Shown here: piece by piece, positions 47,477-56,225 of the stretch | Layout: each line of letters opens with the position of its first letter | Position numbering within the stretch: the stretch's first letter is position 1 | Assembly: GCF_900100925.1 (NCBI RefSeq) | Contig: NZ_FNKO01000002.1 | Coordinates: 2,046,001 to 2,110,000 of the forward strand | Source: Actinopolyspora saharensis | GTDB taxonomy: Bacteria > Actinomycetota > Actinomycetes > Mycobacteriales > Pseudonocardiaceae | DNA length: 64,000 bases | Reading direction: 5' to 3' | Made by a program: the position numbers and the translations under genes | The notes under the pieces: model-generated | Told to the model about the DNA's origin: nothing | Database searches by the model: none | The model's input: only the letters and a program-made list of their open reading frames with translations

Positions 47477-47779
47477 ATGGGATTCACTACGTCGGGGAGT
47501 GATCTGTCCCGGGTTGCCAAATCATTTTCCGGAAGCGCTGAAGAGATACGTTCGCAGGTGCAGAAGGTGGCGGACAGTTCGGTGACTCCCGACAAAGCCG
47601 GCAGGAAGTTCCAGGATCAGGGTAAGGCTTACAAGGAAGCGCTCGACAGGATCGAGTCGAACGTCAAGAGTTTCGCCGATTACGGCGATCGATTGGCGCA
47701 GAAGTTCGACGAGTCCGGTAAGCAGTACCAGGACAGTGACCGGTCCGGTGCCAACACTATCGAGCAGGTGCGGAGCTGA
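47477..47779 (+). CDS. EspC-like type VII secretion target
   Basis: The 100-residue helical protein reads MGFTTSGSDLSRVAKSFSGS to IEQVRS. It has no WxG, but it has YQDSD (Tyr84 to Asp88), the YxxxD type VII signal, near the C terminus. This layout fits the EspC/ESX-associated secretion-target family. GAAGGGGAG precedes ATG 47477. It lies 2 bases upstream of the giant WXG protein and is probably co-secreted with it. Confidence 0.75.
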   Translation: MGFTTSGSDLSRVAKSFSGSAEEIRSQVQKVADSSVTPDKAGRKFQDQGKAYKEALDRIESNVKSFADYGDRLAQKFDESGKQYQDSDRSGANTIEQVRS

Positions 47780-47781
47780 TA

Positions 47782-50700
47782 ATGGCGAGGTCGGGGACGA
47801 ACGGTACGGGCTCTGGCGGAAACTCGACAGGTGTTTCCAGTGGGGACGGAACCGGGAACACGTCGGGTGGTGCTTCGAGTGTCAGAGCGGGAACCGGACA
47901 GCAGAATGGACAGACCGGGGGGAACTCGGGGACATCGGGCGATGCCTCCGGTGAACAGGTGACGTCTTCCCTCGGCGATACCGCCGACTCCCTGGGGAGC
48001 GCGGCTTCCGACGTCAGGGACGCCGCCGGGTCCTTCGGTGATGCGGTTACCGCTGCTGGGGACGTGGTTGCCGACGCCACTGGCGATGCTGTGTCATCGG
48101 CGGCTGGTGCGGTTGGTGATGCGGCGTCGTCGGCGGCTGGTGCGGTTGGTGATGCGGCGTCGTCGGCGGCTGGTGCGGTTGGTGATGCGGCGTCGTCGGC
48201 GGCTGGTGCGGTTGGTGATGCGGCGTCGTCGGCGGCTGGTGCGGTTGGTGATGCGGCGTCGTCGGCGGGTGATGTGGTCGGTGATGCGGCGTCGTCGGCG
48301 GCTGGTGCGGTCGGTGACGCGGCCTCATCGGTGGCTGGTGCCGCTGGAGATGTGCTCTCCTCCTGGGGAAATGGGATGGCCGATACCGCATCGGACGTGG
48401 GCGGATTCCTCAAGGACAACGCCGGACACATCGCAGACGGTGCCCTTTCCGCAGTCAATCCGGCTTACTTGGCCTTCGACGCCGTTACCGGAGGATTTTC
48501 CGGGCTTCAGGACAGCATGGAGCAGCAGTCCGAGCGGCCCGACAAGTTCGACAAGGCGAAGAAGAGCCTGGAAAGCGGTTCGCAAGTTCCGAACTCGGAC
48601 CAACTGCTCGATGACGGAAAGCTCGGGCTGGAGTACTACTCCAAGTTCTTGCCGCACTTCAAGGACTGGACCGGGAACGGTCCGGACTTCGACAGCGAGA
48701 TCAAGCGTCGGTACGACGACCTGCGTGGCATAGACTTCGCCGCTTTTCGTGAGGACGCCGACCGCCTGGAGAAGGCTCACTCGGCGCTGCTGGACCAGAG
48801 CAGCACCATGAAGAAGGAATTCAGCAGCGTCCGGGAGACCTGGAAGGGCGAGGCCTCGGAAGCGGCTGCTGGACAGGTGAACGCCTACACGAGCAGCGGT
48901 ACCGTGGTTATCGAGGAGATCGAGAGCACCGCGGGCGCCATTACTCCCGCTGTGGATGGTATCCAGAAGGCGGTTCGCGAGTACGCGAAGTTCGTGCTCG
49001 ACGTGGGCAAGGAGCTCAAGTGTGCCGGAAAGTCTCCTGAGGAGACGGCTGACGAGATCCGCAAGGCTCGGGGGAACCTCCAACTGGAGGATTTGACCGA
49101 TGTCGGTATCGACGATGTTTTTTCCGGCGCCTGGGCCTACATGAGAGATTCCGCCATAGGGGCCGTCCTGGGAGGTCCGTTCGGGATCATCGGAAATGTG
49201 ATGGGCGCGAAGGACGCGGTGCAGAACATTCGTCAGGGCATTATAGATGATGCCAAGAAGTGGCTGGACTCCTCTTTCGTTCCGGAGTTCCAGAACAAAC
49301 TGACGCAGTTCGATCAGCAGACTTCGAACACGATCAGCACCGTGGAGCAGTGCTATCAGAAGCTGCTCGAAGCGGCGAAGATCAGCGAGGACCCCTTCAA
49401 GGGGGTGCTCGAGGGAAGTGATGAGGGCTCCGGAAAGAACGGCAGGTCCGGAGAATCGAACGGCAGCGGAAGCGGAAGCGGTAGCGGCAGCGGCAGCGGC
49501 AGCGGAAGTGCCGGGACGGGGGCCGGAACCGCGGGTGGAGGACCTTCCGGACCGGGGGGAGCCGGCCAGCAGAACCCGGGGATGCCCAGCAACGAGGCAC
49601 CGGGGCAGGATGTCCCGGGCTCGAAGGATGGTGAGTCCTCCGATCGGAGCCTGGACGAAGTGACTCTGGGGGAGGGCGACGAGAAGATCACCGTTCGTGA
49701 GGCGGATGAACAGGGAAACCCCCAGGTCACGTTGATCGGCCCGAACGGTGAACCGCAAACCTACGAGATCGCCTTCGGTGGATCCGGGGATGGGCAGGAC
49801 GGAGCCGGTCTCCGGACCGGGGACTCGGCGCAGCGACCTGCCGCCGGAGAATCCTCGGCAGGGGAGCGACTCACGCCCGGAGCTTCGAATGTGACCGGTG
49901 GTGCTTCCGGTGGGGGTGATGCGACACCCGGCGGTCAGTCCGGCACTGGCACGGGCGCCGGCGGTGCCGGCCAGGTGACCACGATTCGCCCGAACGAGGA
50001 CGGAACCGCGGTCATCGAGCAGGGTGACCGGACCATCGAAGTGGAGCGTACCCCGGACGGGCAGCTGCAGCTCTCCGTGGACGACGGCGGCGATCAGCCC
50101 CCCGAGGTCAGGACCGTGGACTTCGGGCAGGACAGCGGTTCCGCGGAAGCGCCCGGTTCCGCAGCCGCCAACGCGACGGCAGAGCAGCCCGCTGCTTCCG
50201 GCCAGAACGCGCAGCAAGCGAACGGCACGACCGCGCAACCGGACGAGGACAACGCGCAGCCGAGCGGCGACGGCGCGCAGCGCGCGGCTGCTTCCGCCGC
50301 GAGCGGTGCGGGTAGCGCCGCGGGCCCGGCGGTGGACGCCGCGAGCGGGATGCCGAGCTCAGCGGGGGAGACGGGCGGAGGCGAGACCTACGCGCAGCCG
50401 ACCTCCGCGCCCTCGGACGGGGGTGTTCAGGCGACACCGAACGGATCGCAGAGCGCGGATCCGCTCGACACGCCCGCGCAGACCACTTCGCAGTGGGCCG
50501 GGGACAACATGTTCACCGAGTCCCAGTCCGATTCCGGTCCGCGCCGCACGTTCACCGCCTTCTCCGGCGATCTGTTCAGTTCCCCGGAGGACAGCGGGGG
50601 CAGCGTGTGGGGCGAGCGCCCGAACAACAAGGTGGGTGAGGTCTCCGGCTCGGCAGGTTTGCCGGGTATGGAGGACGGTTCGAGCCGGACGGACTCCCAG

Positions 50701-50943
50701 GGATCGACCGGTCTGGCCTCCATGGGCGAGTCCGGTGGGTCGGGACAGAACGATCAGGGGTCCGGACGTGGCGGAATGATGCCCATGGGTGGCATGGGTG
50801 GCGGTGCTGGACAGCAGGGTGGCGACGAGGAACGCAGCAACGACAGCCCGTGGCGCACCGAGGGGAACCTGTTCGACGACGGCATCGACACCTCGGCCAA
50901 CTGGAAGTACAGCGCCGTGCTGGGGGATCCCGAGGAGAGGTGA
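47782..50943 (+). CDS. Giant WXG-containing protein with 11-residue repeats and low-complexity tail
   Basis: The 1053-residue protein has four parts. Residues 1-90 are Ser/Gly/Thr-rich. Residues about 102-189 are eight tandem 11-residue units (consensus DAASSAAGAVG). Residues about 290-540 are helical, with a WKG turn at 354-356 (VRETWKGEASEAA), as in WXG100/PPE-type ESX substrates, plus a short hydrophobic patch (IGAVLGGPFGIIGNVMG). The rest is Ser/Gly, Gln/Ala and acidic low-complexity sequence. No enzyme domain or signal peptide is seen, and no clear YxxxD follows the WKG. The start lies 2 bases after the EspC-like gene. Probably a type VII substrate or surface protein; function unknown. 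Confidence 0.8.
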   Translation: MARSGTNGTGSGGNSTGVSSGDGTGNTSGGASSVRAGTGQQNGQTGGNSGTSGDASGEQVTSSLGDTADSLGSAASDVRDAAGSFGDAVTAAGDVVADATGDAVSSAAGAVGDAASSAAGAVGDAASSAAGAVGDAASSAAGAVGDAASSAAGAVGDAASSAGDVVGDAASSAAGAVGDAASSVAGAAGDVLSSWGNGMADTASDVGGFLKDNAGHIADGALSAVNPAYLAFDAVTGGFSGLQDSMEQQSERPDKFDKAKKSLESGSQVPNSDQLLDDGKLGLEYYSKFLPHFKDWTGNGPDFDSEIKRRYDDLRGIDFAAFREDADRLEKAHSALLDQSSTMKKEFSSVRETWKGEASEAAAGQVNAYTSSGTVVIEEIESTAGAITPAVDGIQKAVREYAKFVLDVGKELKCAGKSPEETADEIRKARGNLQLEDLTDVGIDDVFSGAWAYMRDSAIGAVLGGPFGIIGNVMGAKDAVQNIRQGIIDDAKKWLDSSFVPEFQNKLTQFDQQTSNTISTVEQCYQKLLEAAKISEDPFKGVLEGSDEGSGKNGRSGESNGSGSGSGSGSGSGSGSAGTGAGTAGGGPSGPGGAGQQNPGMPSNEAPGQDVPGSKDGESSDRSLDEVTLGEGDEKITVREADEQGNPQVTLIGPNGEPQTYEIAFGGSGDGQDGAGLRTGDSAQRPAAGESSAGERLTPGASNVTGGASGGGDATPGGQSGTGTGAGGAGQVTTIRPNEDGTAVIEQGDRTIEVERTPDGQLQLSVDDGGDQPPEVRTVDFGQDSGSAEAPGSAAANATAEQPAASGQNAQQANGTTAQPDEDNAQPSGDGAQRAAASAASGAGSAAGPAVDAASGMPSSAGETGGGETYAQPTSAPSDGGVQATPNGSQSADPLDTPAQTTSQWAGDNMFTESQSDSGPRRTFTAFSGDLFSSPEDSGGSVWGERPNNKVGEVSGSAGLPGMEDGSSRTDSQGSTGLASMGESGGSGQNDQGSGRGGMMPMGGMGGGAGQQGGDEERSNDSPWRTEGNLFDDGIDTSANWKYSAVLGDPEER
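48085..48348 (+). repeat. Tandem 33-bp repeats, eight units, inside the giant WXG gene
   Basis: Eight 33-base units run head to tail. Units two to five (48118-48249) appear identical; the first and last diverge. Each codes 11 residues, so gain or loss of units keeps the frame. There are no spacers, so it is not a CRISPR array. Confidence 0.9.
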
Positions 50944-50950
50944 GTTTTGA

Positions 50951-51418
50951 ATGGCACTCGTCAATGAACGGGTAGCTGAGGGAGTCGAAACCCTGGTCGC
51001 CCGCCAGGGGTACAGCCTCGCGGACGGCAGGGACGAGATCAGCGCCGCTGAGTCCCAGTCCGAGCGGGCCCGGAACGAGATAGAGCGCGAGGCGGCCGAG
51101 CGGAAACAGCGGGTAGCGGAGGAGAGCAAGCAGGCGGCAGCCGAGGCGGAGCAGGCCAAGGGAACGGGATCCTGGGGATCAGGCGCAGGGAAGGACGACA
51201 ACGAGCTGCGGATCGGTGGGGTCGAGGAGGACGAGGAGTATTCCGCGGACCCGCTGAGCGGCACGAACGAACGGACTTCGGCCGCTGCCGCTCCACCACC
51301 AGCTCCGGCGCAGGCCACTCCTCCGCCCGCCGCCCCGACGCCTCCGCGGCGGCGTCGTTCCTTCGAGGACGACTGGGACGACGACGAGGACTTCTCCCAG
51401 CGCAGCTGGTTGCAGTGA
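50951..51418 (+). CDS. Unknown coiled-coil protein with acidic/proline-rich tail
   Basis: The 155-residue protein has an Ala/Glu/Arg-rich helix that looks like a coiled coil (about residues 25-70, ERARNEIEREAAERKQRVAE), then an acidic linker, a Pro/Ala-rich stretch and the end DDWDDDEDFSQRSWLQ. There is no signal or membrane segment. It starts 7 bases after the giant WXG gene, behind GAGGAGAGG. It could be a cytosolic partner or chaperone of that protein; this is a guess from position. Confidence 0.75.
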   Translation: MALVNERVAEGVETLVARQGYSLADGRDEISAAESQSERARNEIEREAAERKQRVAEESKQAAAEAEQAKGTGSWGSGAGKDDNELRIGGVEEDEEYSADPLSGTNERTSAAAAPPPAPAQATPPPAAPTPPRRRRSFEDDWDDDEDFSQRSWLQ

Positions 51419-51785
51419 GTTCGGGGCCAGAGCGTTGGTACGTCACGAGGTGCGGACGGCTCCGTTGATGCCCCTGCCGTGAGGGTGTGCCGACGGACCG
51501 TCCGTTCCTGGTGAGTTCGGTGGTCTTCCGCAGCTGTGCCACCCAGCGATTGCTGGCGCAGTGGTCGTGACGCTGCCGGAGGGAGCGCGCTGCCGTGAGA
51601 TGGAACTGTCGGCAGCAGGGGCGGTCGTGTCGGAACACCGTCCCCGCTGCTGGTTGGTAGTGCTGATACCCGGGCTGCCGTTTCGGTCGTGCACGAGCTC
51701 GTGGCGGGGAGTCCTGCTCTCGGGAAGTCGCCCCGATCCTCTCCGGTGGCCGTCGGGGTGGATTGGCGGATCTGTGTCCGGATCG
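51419..51785. other. Convergent intergenic region
   Basis: This 367-base region lies between the coiled-coil gene (plus) and a membrane protein gene (minus). No gene is supported. An inverted repeat GCTGCCG (51589-51595) with CGGCAGC (51610-51616) may serve as a terminator. Confidence 0.45.
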
Positions 51786-52406
51786 CTACGACTGCCGCCC
51801 GACGGGATTCGTTCGCAGTGTTTTCAGGACCACGGGGAGGAAAATCATGACCGCGGGAATGAAACTGATGTAGAACACCAAGTCCTCTACGGGGCTTACT
51901 GTTGCTCCTATGTTGACCAGTGCCAACCATTGGTTGGTCACGATCACGTGCATCAACGTCCCCACGCAGCGTTCGACCGCCGTCAGGACCAGACTGGCTG
52001 TGGCCACTGGTTTGGTGAGTTTGCTTCGCGACAGCAGGAGCACGCTCATCGTGAGCAGCACCAGTGCGTCGAGGCCGAGCACGACGGATTGCACGTGAGC
52101 GATTCGGTCGCCGAGTGAGTGAACCTCTTGTTCGGTTGTGATCCGTATGGAGATGAAAGCCAGGAATCCGGAGAACAGTACTGTTGCGACGGCGATGGTG
52201 ACGGCCAGTGCCCTGCCGCTTCCGGATGAGGTGGGAGGTTCGGCTCCGCGGGGTTGGTAGTGCTGCTGCGGCGCGAACTGCGGTCCGCCGTGCGGGGCGG
52301 GTTGTCCGTGCGTCCCCGGGGGTGTCTGCGCCTGCTGTGGCCAGGAGGTCGAGGCGTTTACCCGCGGTGGCTGCTGCGGGCCGTGGGGTGGCTGTGGTGT
52401 GCTCAT
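51786..52406 (-). CDS. Four-helix membrane protein with Pro/Gln-rich N terminus (paralogue A)
   Basis: The 206-residue protein begins MSTPQPPHGPQQPP with about 60 Pro/Gln/Gly-rich residues. Four hydrophobic helices follow, the last leading to VVLKTLRTNPVGRQS. ATG 52406 follows GAGGACC. It has the same length and plan as the next gene (52489-53109), so they are tandem paralogues. No function is recognised. Confidence 0.8.
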   Translation of the reverse strand: MSTPQPPHGPQQPPRVNASTSWPQQAQTPPGTHGQPAPHGGPQFAPQQHYQPRGAEPPTSSGSGRALAVTIAVATVLFSGFLAFISIRITTEQEVHSLGDRIAHVQSVVLGLDALVLLTMSVLLLSRSKLTKPVATASLVLTAVERCVGTLMHVIVTNQWLALVNIGATVSPVEDLVFYISFIPAVMIFLPVVLKTLRTNPVGRQS

Positions 52407-52488
52407 CGGTCCTCGTGTGGCGATTCGGCTGCTGAGGTGTCGAGAGGTCTGCTCTGCTCGCGTCCGTCGGCGCGAGGCTCGTGCGGGG

Positions 52489-53109
52489 TTACACGTGGCC
52501 CGTGGTCGGGGCGGGGCCGTGATGTGCCCGTTGATTCTGCCCCGGTTTCGCTCGCAGCGTTCGCAGTACTCCTGGAGTGAACACCAGCAGCGTCGGAATG
52601 AGGAAGAACAGTGTCGCGCTCAATTGATTCCAGTCGTGTATTCTCCCGAGGAGTGACTCCGACGCGTTTTCCCCGGATGACCACGCGACAATTCGGATCG
52701 CGCGCATGACGTACAGTGCCACGACGACCGAAGCTCCAACGGTGGCCAGCAAGCGCGTTTTCGTGCTGCGCCGCACCAGTGCGATGCAGAGAGCTATGAA
52801 TATCGCCCCGGTTGCTGTCTCGATTCCGTACTCGAGATGGGAGTACAGCTCCCCCACTGTCGAGAAGTGCGTAACACGTCCGTCGCGGCTCGTCCAGTGG
52901 AGAATCAGGTCGGTCGGGTAGTAGACAACGTTGTGGATCGCCGCGGCTCCGAGCCAGATCGCGAGAACAACGGCCAGTGGTCTGCCCGTGTCGTCGATGG
53001 GGGAGTGGCTTCCGAGGTGGGGCTGCGGTGGAGCTTGGTAGTGCTGTCCTCCGTAGGGCTGCTGGGGAACCTGCTGGTGTGGCCCGTACGACGGCTGCGG
53101 TGTGTTCAT
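52489..53109 (-). CDS. Four-helix membrane protein with Pro/Gln-rich N terminus (paralogue B)
   Basis: The 206-residue product begins MNTPQPSYGPHQQVPQQPYG, has four predicted helices, and ends with TPGVLRTLRAKPGQNQR and a His/Pro tail. ATG 53109 is chosen because the sequence from there matches paralogue A; the longer open frame adds 26 unrelated residues. The ribosome binding site is weak. It lies upstream of paralogue A on the same strand, 82 bases away. Confidence 0.78.
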   Translation of the reverse strand: MNTPQPSYGPHQQVPQQPYGGQHYQAPPQPHLGSHSPIDDTGRPLAVVLAIWLGAAAIHNVVYYPTDLILHWTSRDGRVTHFSTVGELYSHLEYGIETATGAIFIALCIALVRRSTKTRLLATVGASVVVALYVMRAIRIVAWSSGENASESLLGRIHDWNQLSATLFFLIPTLLVFTPGVLRTLRAKPGQNQRAHHGPAPTTGHV

Positions 53110-53215
53110 CGTCGTGCATTGTGAACGATCAAGATCGTCCTGTGGTGAAGCACGGTTGAACCGGAGCGGAGGAGAGGGCGGGGTCACTCGGCTGCGGATC
53201 CCACCGCCACCGGTT

Positions 53216-54034
53216 TCAGGCCGCGGCCAGTGCTCCCGTGCTGTGCTGCTCGTCGATGCTCGACCCTCCGACGTCGGAGGACAGCAGCACCTGCCCCCGC
53301 TTGTCTCCGACGAGCGTGCGCAGGAAGAACGCCGTCAGCAGCGCTCGGGACAGCCGTTGCGTGCCGTAGTGCGACTTGCCCTGCAGCAGCAGTTCGCTCC
53401 AGTGCCTGCCTTCCGTGAAACCGAGGTGCCCGGCCTTGCACAGGCTCCGCAGCTGCACCGGCCCGCCCCAGGCGGAGGAGATCGGCTCCGCGTTGCCCCG
53501 AGCGGGGGCGAGCAGGTCGTTCTCGGCGGCCAGCTGCAGTCCGGGCACCGTGACCTGCCGTGCCGCTCCGATCGCTGAGGGCATGGTCTCGGCGGGGGCC
53601 ATGCCGGCCACCGCGCGGACGCGGGGGTCCTCGGCGGCAGCCAGCACCGCGCAGCCCGCGCCCATCGCGTGTCCGGCGACTCCGAGCTTGCGCTCGTCGA
53701 CGCTGATCCCGCCTTCGCCGAGTCGTACCCCGACGCAGACGTCGAGCGCGGTGCGCAGATCGGCGGCGAACATCCGGTGCGAGGCGAACGGCCCCGTGTG
53801 GGTGGCGGGAGCGGCCACCACGAATCCCCAGGAGGCCAGGTGGCGCAGCAGCCGGACGTAGCGCCGGGGTGGCTGCAGCCAGCCGTGCCCGAACGCGATG
53901 GCGGCCAGCCCGCGCCCGCTGCGCGGTGCGCACACGACGCCGGGCAGTCCGATCAGCGCGAGATCCCCGTGCAGTACGTCGTGCGGTCCGCGCTCGGCGA
54001 GCTCGTGCAGCACCTTCTTGGCGTTGTGGGCCAT
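53216..54034 (-). CDS. Alpha/beta-hydrolase-fold protein lacking the Ser nucleophile
   Basis: The 272-residue protein has the alpha/beta hydrolase (dienelactone-hydrolase-like) plan. The nucleophile elbow reads G-H-A-M-G (Ala123), where active members have Ser. An acid (Asp173, AENDLLAP) and His203 (KAGHLGF) are kept. ATG 54034 is chosen (MAHNAKKVLHELAERGPHDV); the ribosome binding site is weak. It is divergent from glmS. Either a non-catalytic relative or a changed mechanism; function unknown. Confidence 0.75.
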   Translation of the reverse strand: MAHNAKKVLHELAERGPHDVLHGDLALIGLPGVVCAPRSGRGLAAIAFGHGWLQPPRRYVRLLRHLASWGFVVAAPATHTGPFASHRMFAADLRTALDVCVGVRLGEGGISVDERKLGVAGHAMGAGCAVLAAAEDPRVRAVAGMAPAETMPSAIGAARQVTVPGLQLAAENDLLAPARGNAEPISSAWGGPVQLRSLCKAGHLGFTEGRHWSELLLQGKSHYGTQRLSRALLTAFFLRTLVGDKRGQVLLSSDVGGSSIDEQHSTGALAAA

Positions 54035-54145
54035 GGCTCGCAACGGTAGCGGATGTTGCTCGCGCACCGTGCCAGCGACCGGTCGGACGGGTGCTCCGTC
54101 ACCCGGCTGGTGGATGCGTATCAGGTTCAGACCACATCTCGTGGC

Positions 54146-54151
54146 TATGCT
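54146..54151 (+). promoter_or_regulatory. -10 element for a probably leaderless glmS transcript
   Basis: TATGCT (54146-54151) fits TANNNT, and its predicted start of transcription falls at or next to the glmS GTG (54159), 7 bases downstream. No Shine-Dalgarno sequence precedes glmS. No good -35 is visible. Confidence 0.45.
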
Positions 54152-54158
54152 GTGTCGA

Positions 54159-56018
54159 GTGTGCGGCATTGTGGGTTACCTAGGACATCGCCCTGCTCTC
54201 GACGTGGTGCTCCAAGGGCTGCGGCGACTGGAGTACCGCGGCTACGACTCCGCGGGCATCGCCCTGCTGAACGGCTCCGACTCGTTGGCGGTCGAGCGTT
54301 CCGCGGGAGCGCTGTCGAACCTGGAGGAGCGGCTCGCCGCCTCCGAGCGCGAACACTTCGCGGGGAGCGGCGGCATGGGGCACACGCGTTGGGCCACGCA
54401 CGGGGCCCCGAACGATCGCAACGCCCATCCGCACCGCGACCACTCGGGACGGGTCGCGGTGGTGCACAACGGGATCATCGAGAACTTCGCGGCGTTGCGC
54501 GCCGAGCTCGAGGCCGATGGGGTCGAGCTGAGCAGCGACACGGACAGCGAGATCGTCGCTCACCTGATCGCCCGGGCCTACGAGGCGGGCGAGACCGCCG
54601 GTGATCTCCCCGCCACCCTCGGCAGGATCGCCGATCGCCTGACCGGTGCGTTCACCCTGGTGGTCACGCACGCCGCCGAGCCGGAGCGGATCGTCGCGGC
54701 CCGGCGCTCCTCGCCCCTGGTGGTGGGGGTCGGTGAGGGTGAGACCTTCCTGGCCTCGGACGTGGCCGCCTTCATCGAGCACACCAGGGACGCGGTCGAG
54801 CTTGGCCAGGACCAGGTGGTCACCATCACCAGGGAGGGCTACCGGGTCACCGACTTCGCAGGCGCCGAGGTGGAGACCAAGCCCTTCACCGTGGACTGGG
54901 ACCTGTCCGCGGCGGAGAAGGGCGGTCACGACTACTTCATGCTCAAGGAGATCGAGGAGCAGCCGGAGGCGCTGGCCAACACGCTGCGCGGGCACTTCTC
55001 CGACGGGGTCGTCCTCGACGAGCAGCGGCTCAGCGAGCAGGATCTCAGGGACATCGGCAAGGTGTTCGTCGTGGCCTGCGGAACCGCCTATCACGCCGGG
55101 TTGCTCGCCAAGTACGCGATCGAGCACTGGTGCCGGATCCCCGTCGAGGTCGAGCTGGCCAGCGAGTTCCGCTACCGCGACCCGGTGCTCGGGCGGGACA
55201 CGCTGGTCGTGGCCATCTCCCAGTCCGGGGAGACGGCCGACACCCTCGAGGCCGTTCGCCACGCGCGCACCCAGCACGCCAGGGTGCTCGCCATCAGCAA
55301 CACCAACGGGTCGCAGATCCCGCGCGAGTCGGACGCCGTGCTCTACACCCACGCCGGTCCGGAGATCGGGGTGGCGGCGACCAAGACGTTCCTCGCCCAG
55401 ATCGCGGCCAACTACCTGGTGGGGCTGGCGTTGGCCCAGGCGCGGGGCACCAAGTACGCCGAGGAGCTCGAGCGCGAGTTCGAGGAGCTGGCGGCCATGC
55501 CGGAGGCGGTGCGCTCCGCCCTGTCGACGGTGGGGAAGACGCGCGAGCTGGCCGCGCGGTTCTCCGAGTCGAAGGCGGTGCTGTTCCTCGGCAGGCACGT
55601 GGGCTACCCGGTGGCTCTGGAGGGAGCGCTCAAGCTCAAGGAGCTCGCCTACATGCACGCGGAGGGGTTCGCGGCGGGCGAGCTCAAGCACGGGCCGATC
55701 GCGCTGATCGAGGAGGGCCTGCCCGTGGTGGTGAACATGCCCTCGAACAAGGGGAGTTCGCAGCTGCACGCCAAGCTCGTGTCCAACATCCGCGAGATCC
55801 AGGCGCGCGGCGCGCACACCATCGTCATCGCCGAGGAGGGCGACGACGCGGTCCGCCCGTTCGCCGACGAGCTCATCGAGGTGCCCGCCGTGCCCACGCT
55901 GCTGCAACCGCTGGTCTCGGCGGTCCCGCTGCAGGTGCTGGCGGCCGAGGTCGCGCGCAACCGCGGGTATGACGTGGACAAGCCGCGCAATCTCGCCAAG
56001 TCGGTGACCGTGGAGTAG
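54159..56018 (+). CDS. glmS: Glutamine-fructose-6-phosphate aminotransferase
   Basis: The enzyme makes glucosamine-6-phosphate from fructose-6-phosphate and glutamine, the first step to UDP-GlcNAc. GTG 54159 gives MCGIVGYLGHRPALDVVL, placing the catalytic Cys at residue 2, as required after Met removal. The glutaminase domain covers about 2-220. Two SIS sugar-isomerase domains follow (ACGTAYHAGLLAKY, SQSGETADTLEA), with the end DKPRNLAKSVTVE. At 619 residues it is full length. Confidence 0.96.
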   Translation: MCGIVGYLGHRPALDVVLQGLRRLEYRGYDSAGIALLNGSDSLAVERSAGALSNLEERLAASEREHFAGSGGMGHTRWATHGAPNDRNAHPHRDHSGRVAVVHNGIIENFAALRAELEADGVELSSDTDSEIVAHLIARAYEAGETAGDLPATLGRIADRLTGAFTLVVTHAAEPERIVAARRSSPLVVGVGEGETFLASDVAAFIEHTRDAVELGQDQVVTITREGYRVTDFAGAEVETKPFTVDWDLSAAEKGGHDYFMLKEIEEQPEALANTLRGHFSDGVVLDEQRLSEQDLRDIGKVFVVACGTAYHAGLLAKYAIEHWCRIPVEVELASEFRYRDPVLGRDTLVVAISQSGETADTLEAVRHARTQHARVLAISNTNGSQIPRESDAVLYTHAGPEIGVAATKTFLAQIAANYLVGLALAQARGTKYAEELEREFEELAAMPEAVRSALSTVGKTRELAARFSESKAVLFLGRHVGYPVALEGALKLKELAYMHAEGFAAGELKHGPIALIEEGLPVVVNMPSNKGSSQLHAKLVSNIREIQARGAHTIVIAEEGDDAVRPFADELIEVPAVPTLLQPLVSAVPLQVLAAEVARNRGYDVDKPRNLAKSVTVE

Positions 56019-56225
56019 TCCTTTCCGCGATTCACGGCGGAGCTTTGCGTGGCGGTGCCGACTGCTCGGGCTCGTAAGCGCTTGCTTCGCTGGCCCGTCG
56101 ATCATCCGGCCCGGTGAGCACTCGCCCCGCCCGCGCGGACACTAAACTTCCAGGACGACCCGAGCGAGAGCGGTCGGGTCGGGGACTCGCCCGAAGCGCC
56201 TCGGAGGGATCGGAAGGAGCAGCCC

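Noticed and set aside
48085..48348. Possible CRISPR array
   Set aside because: Repeats are directly adjacent with no spacers and lie within a coding frame.
47757..48458. Antisense frame rich in Ala/Pro/Thr repeats over the giant WXG gene
   Set aside because: The repeats come from the 33-bp units read backwards; the plus-strand frame is longer and in operon context.
53898..54158. Upstream extension of glmS
   Set aside because: GlmS needs its catalytic Cys directly after Met, which only GTG 54159 provides; the extension overlaps the divergent gene.
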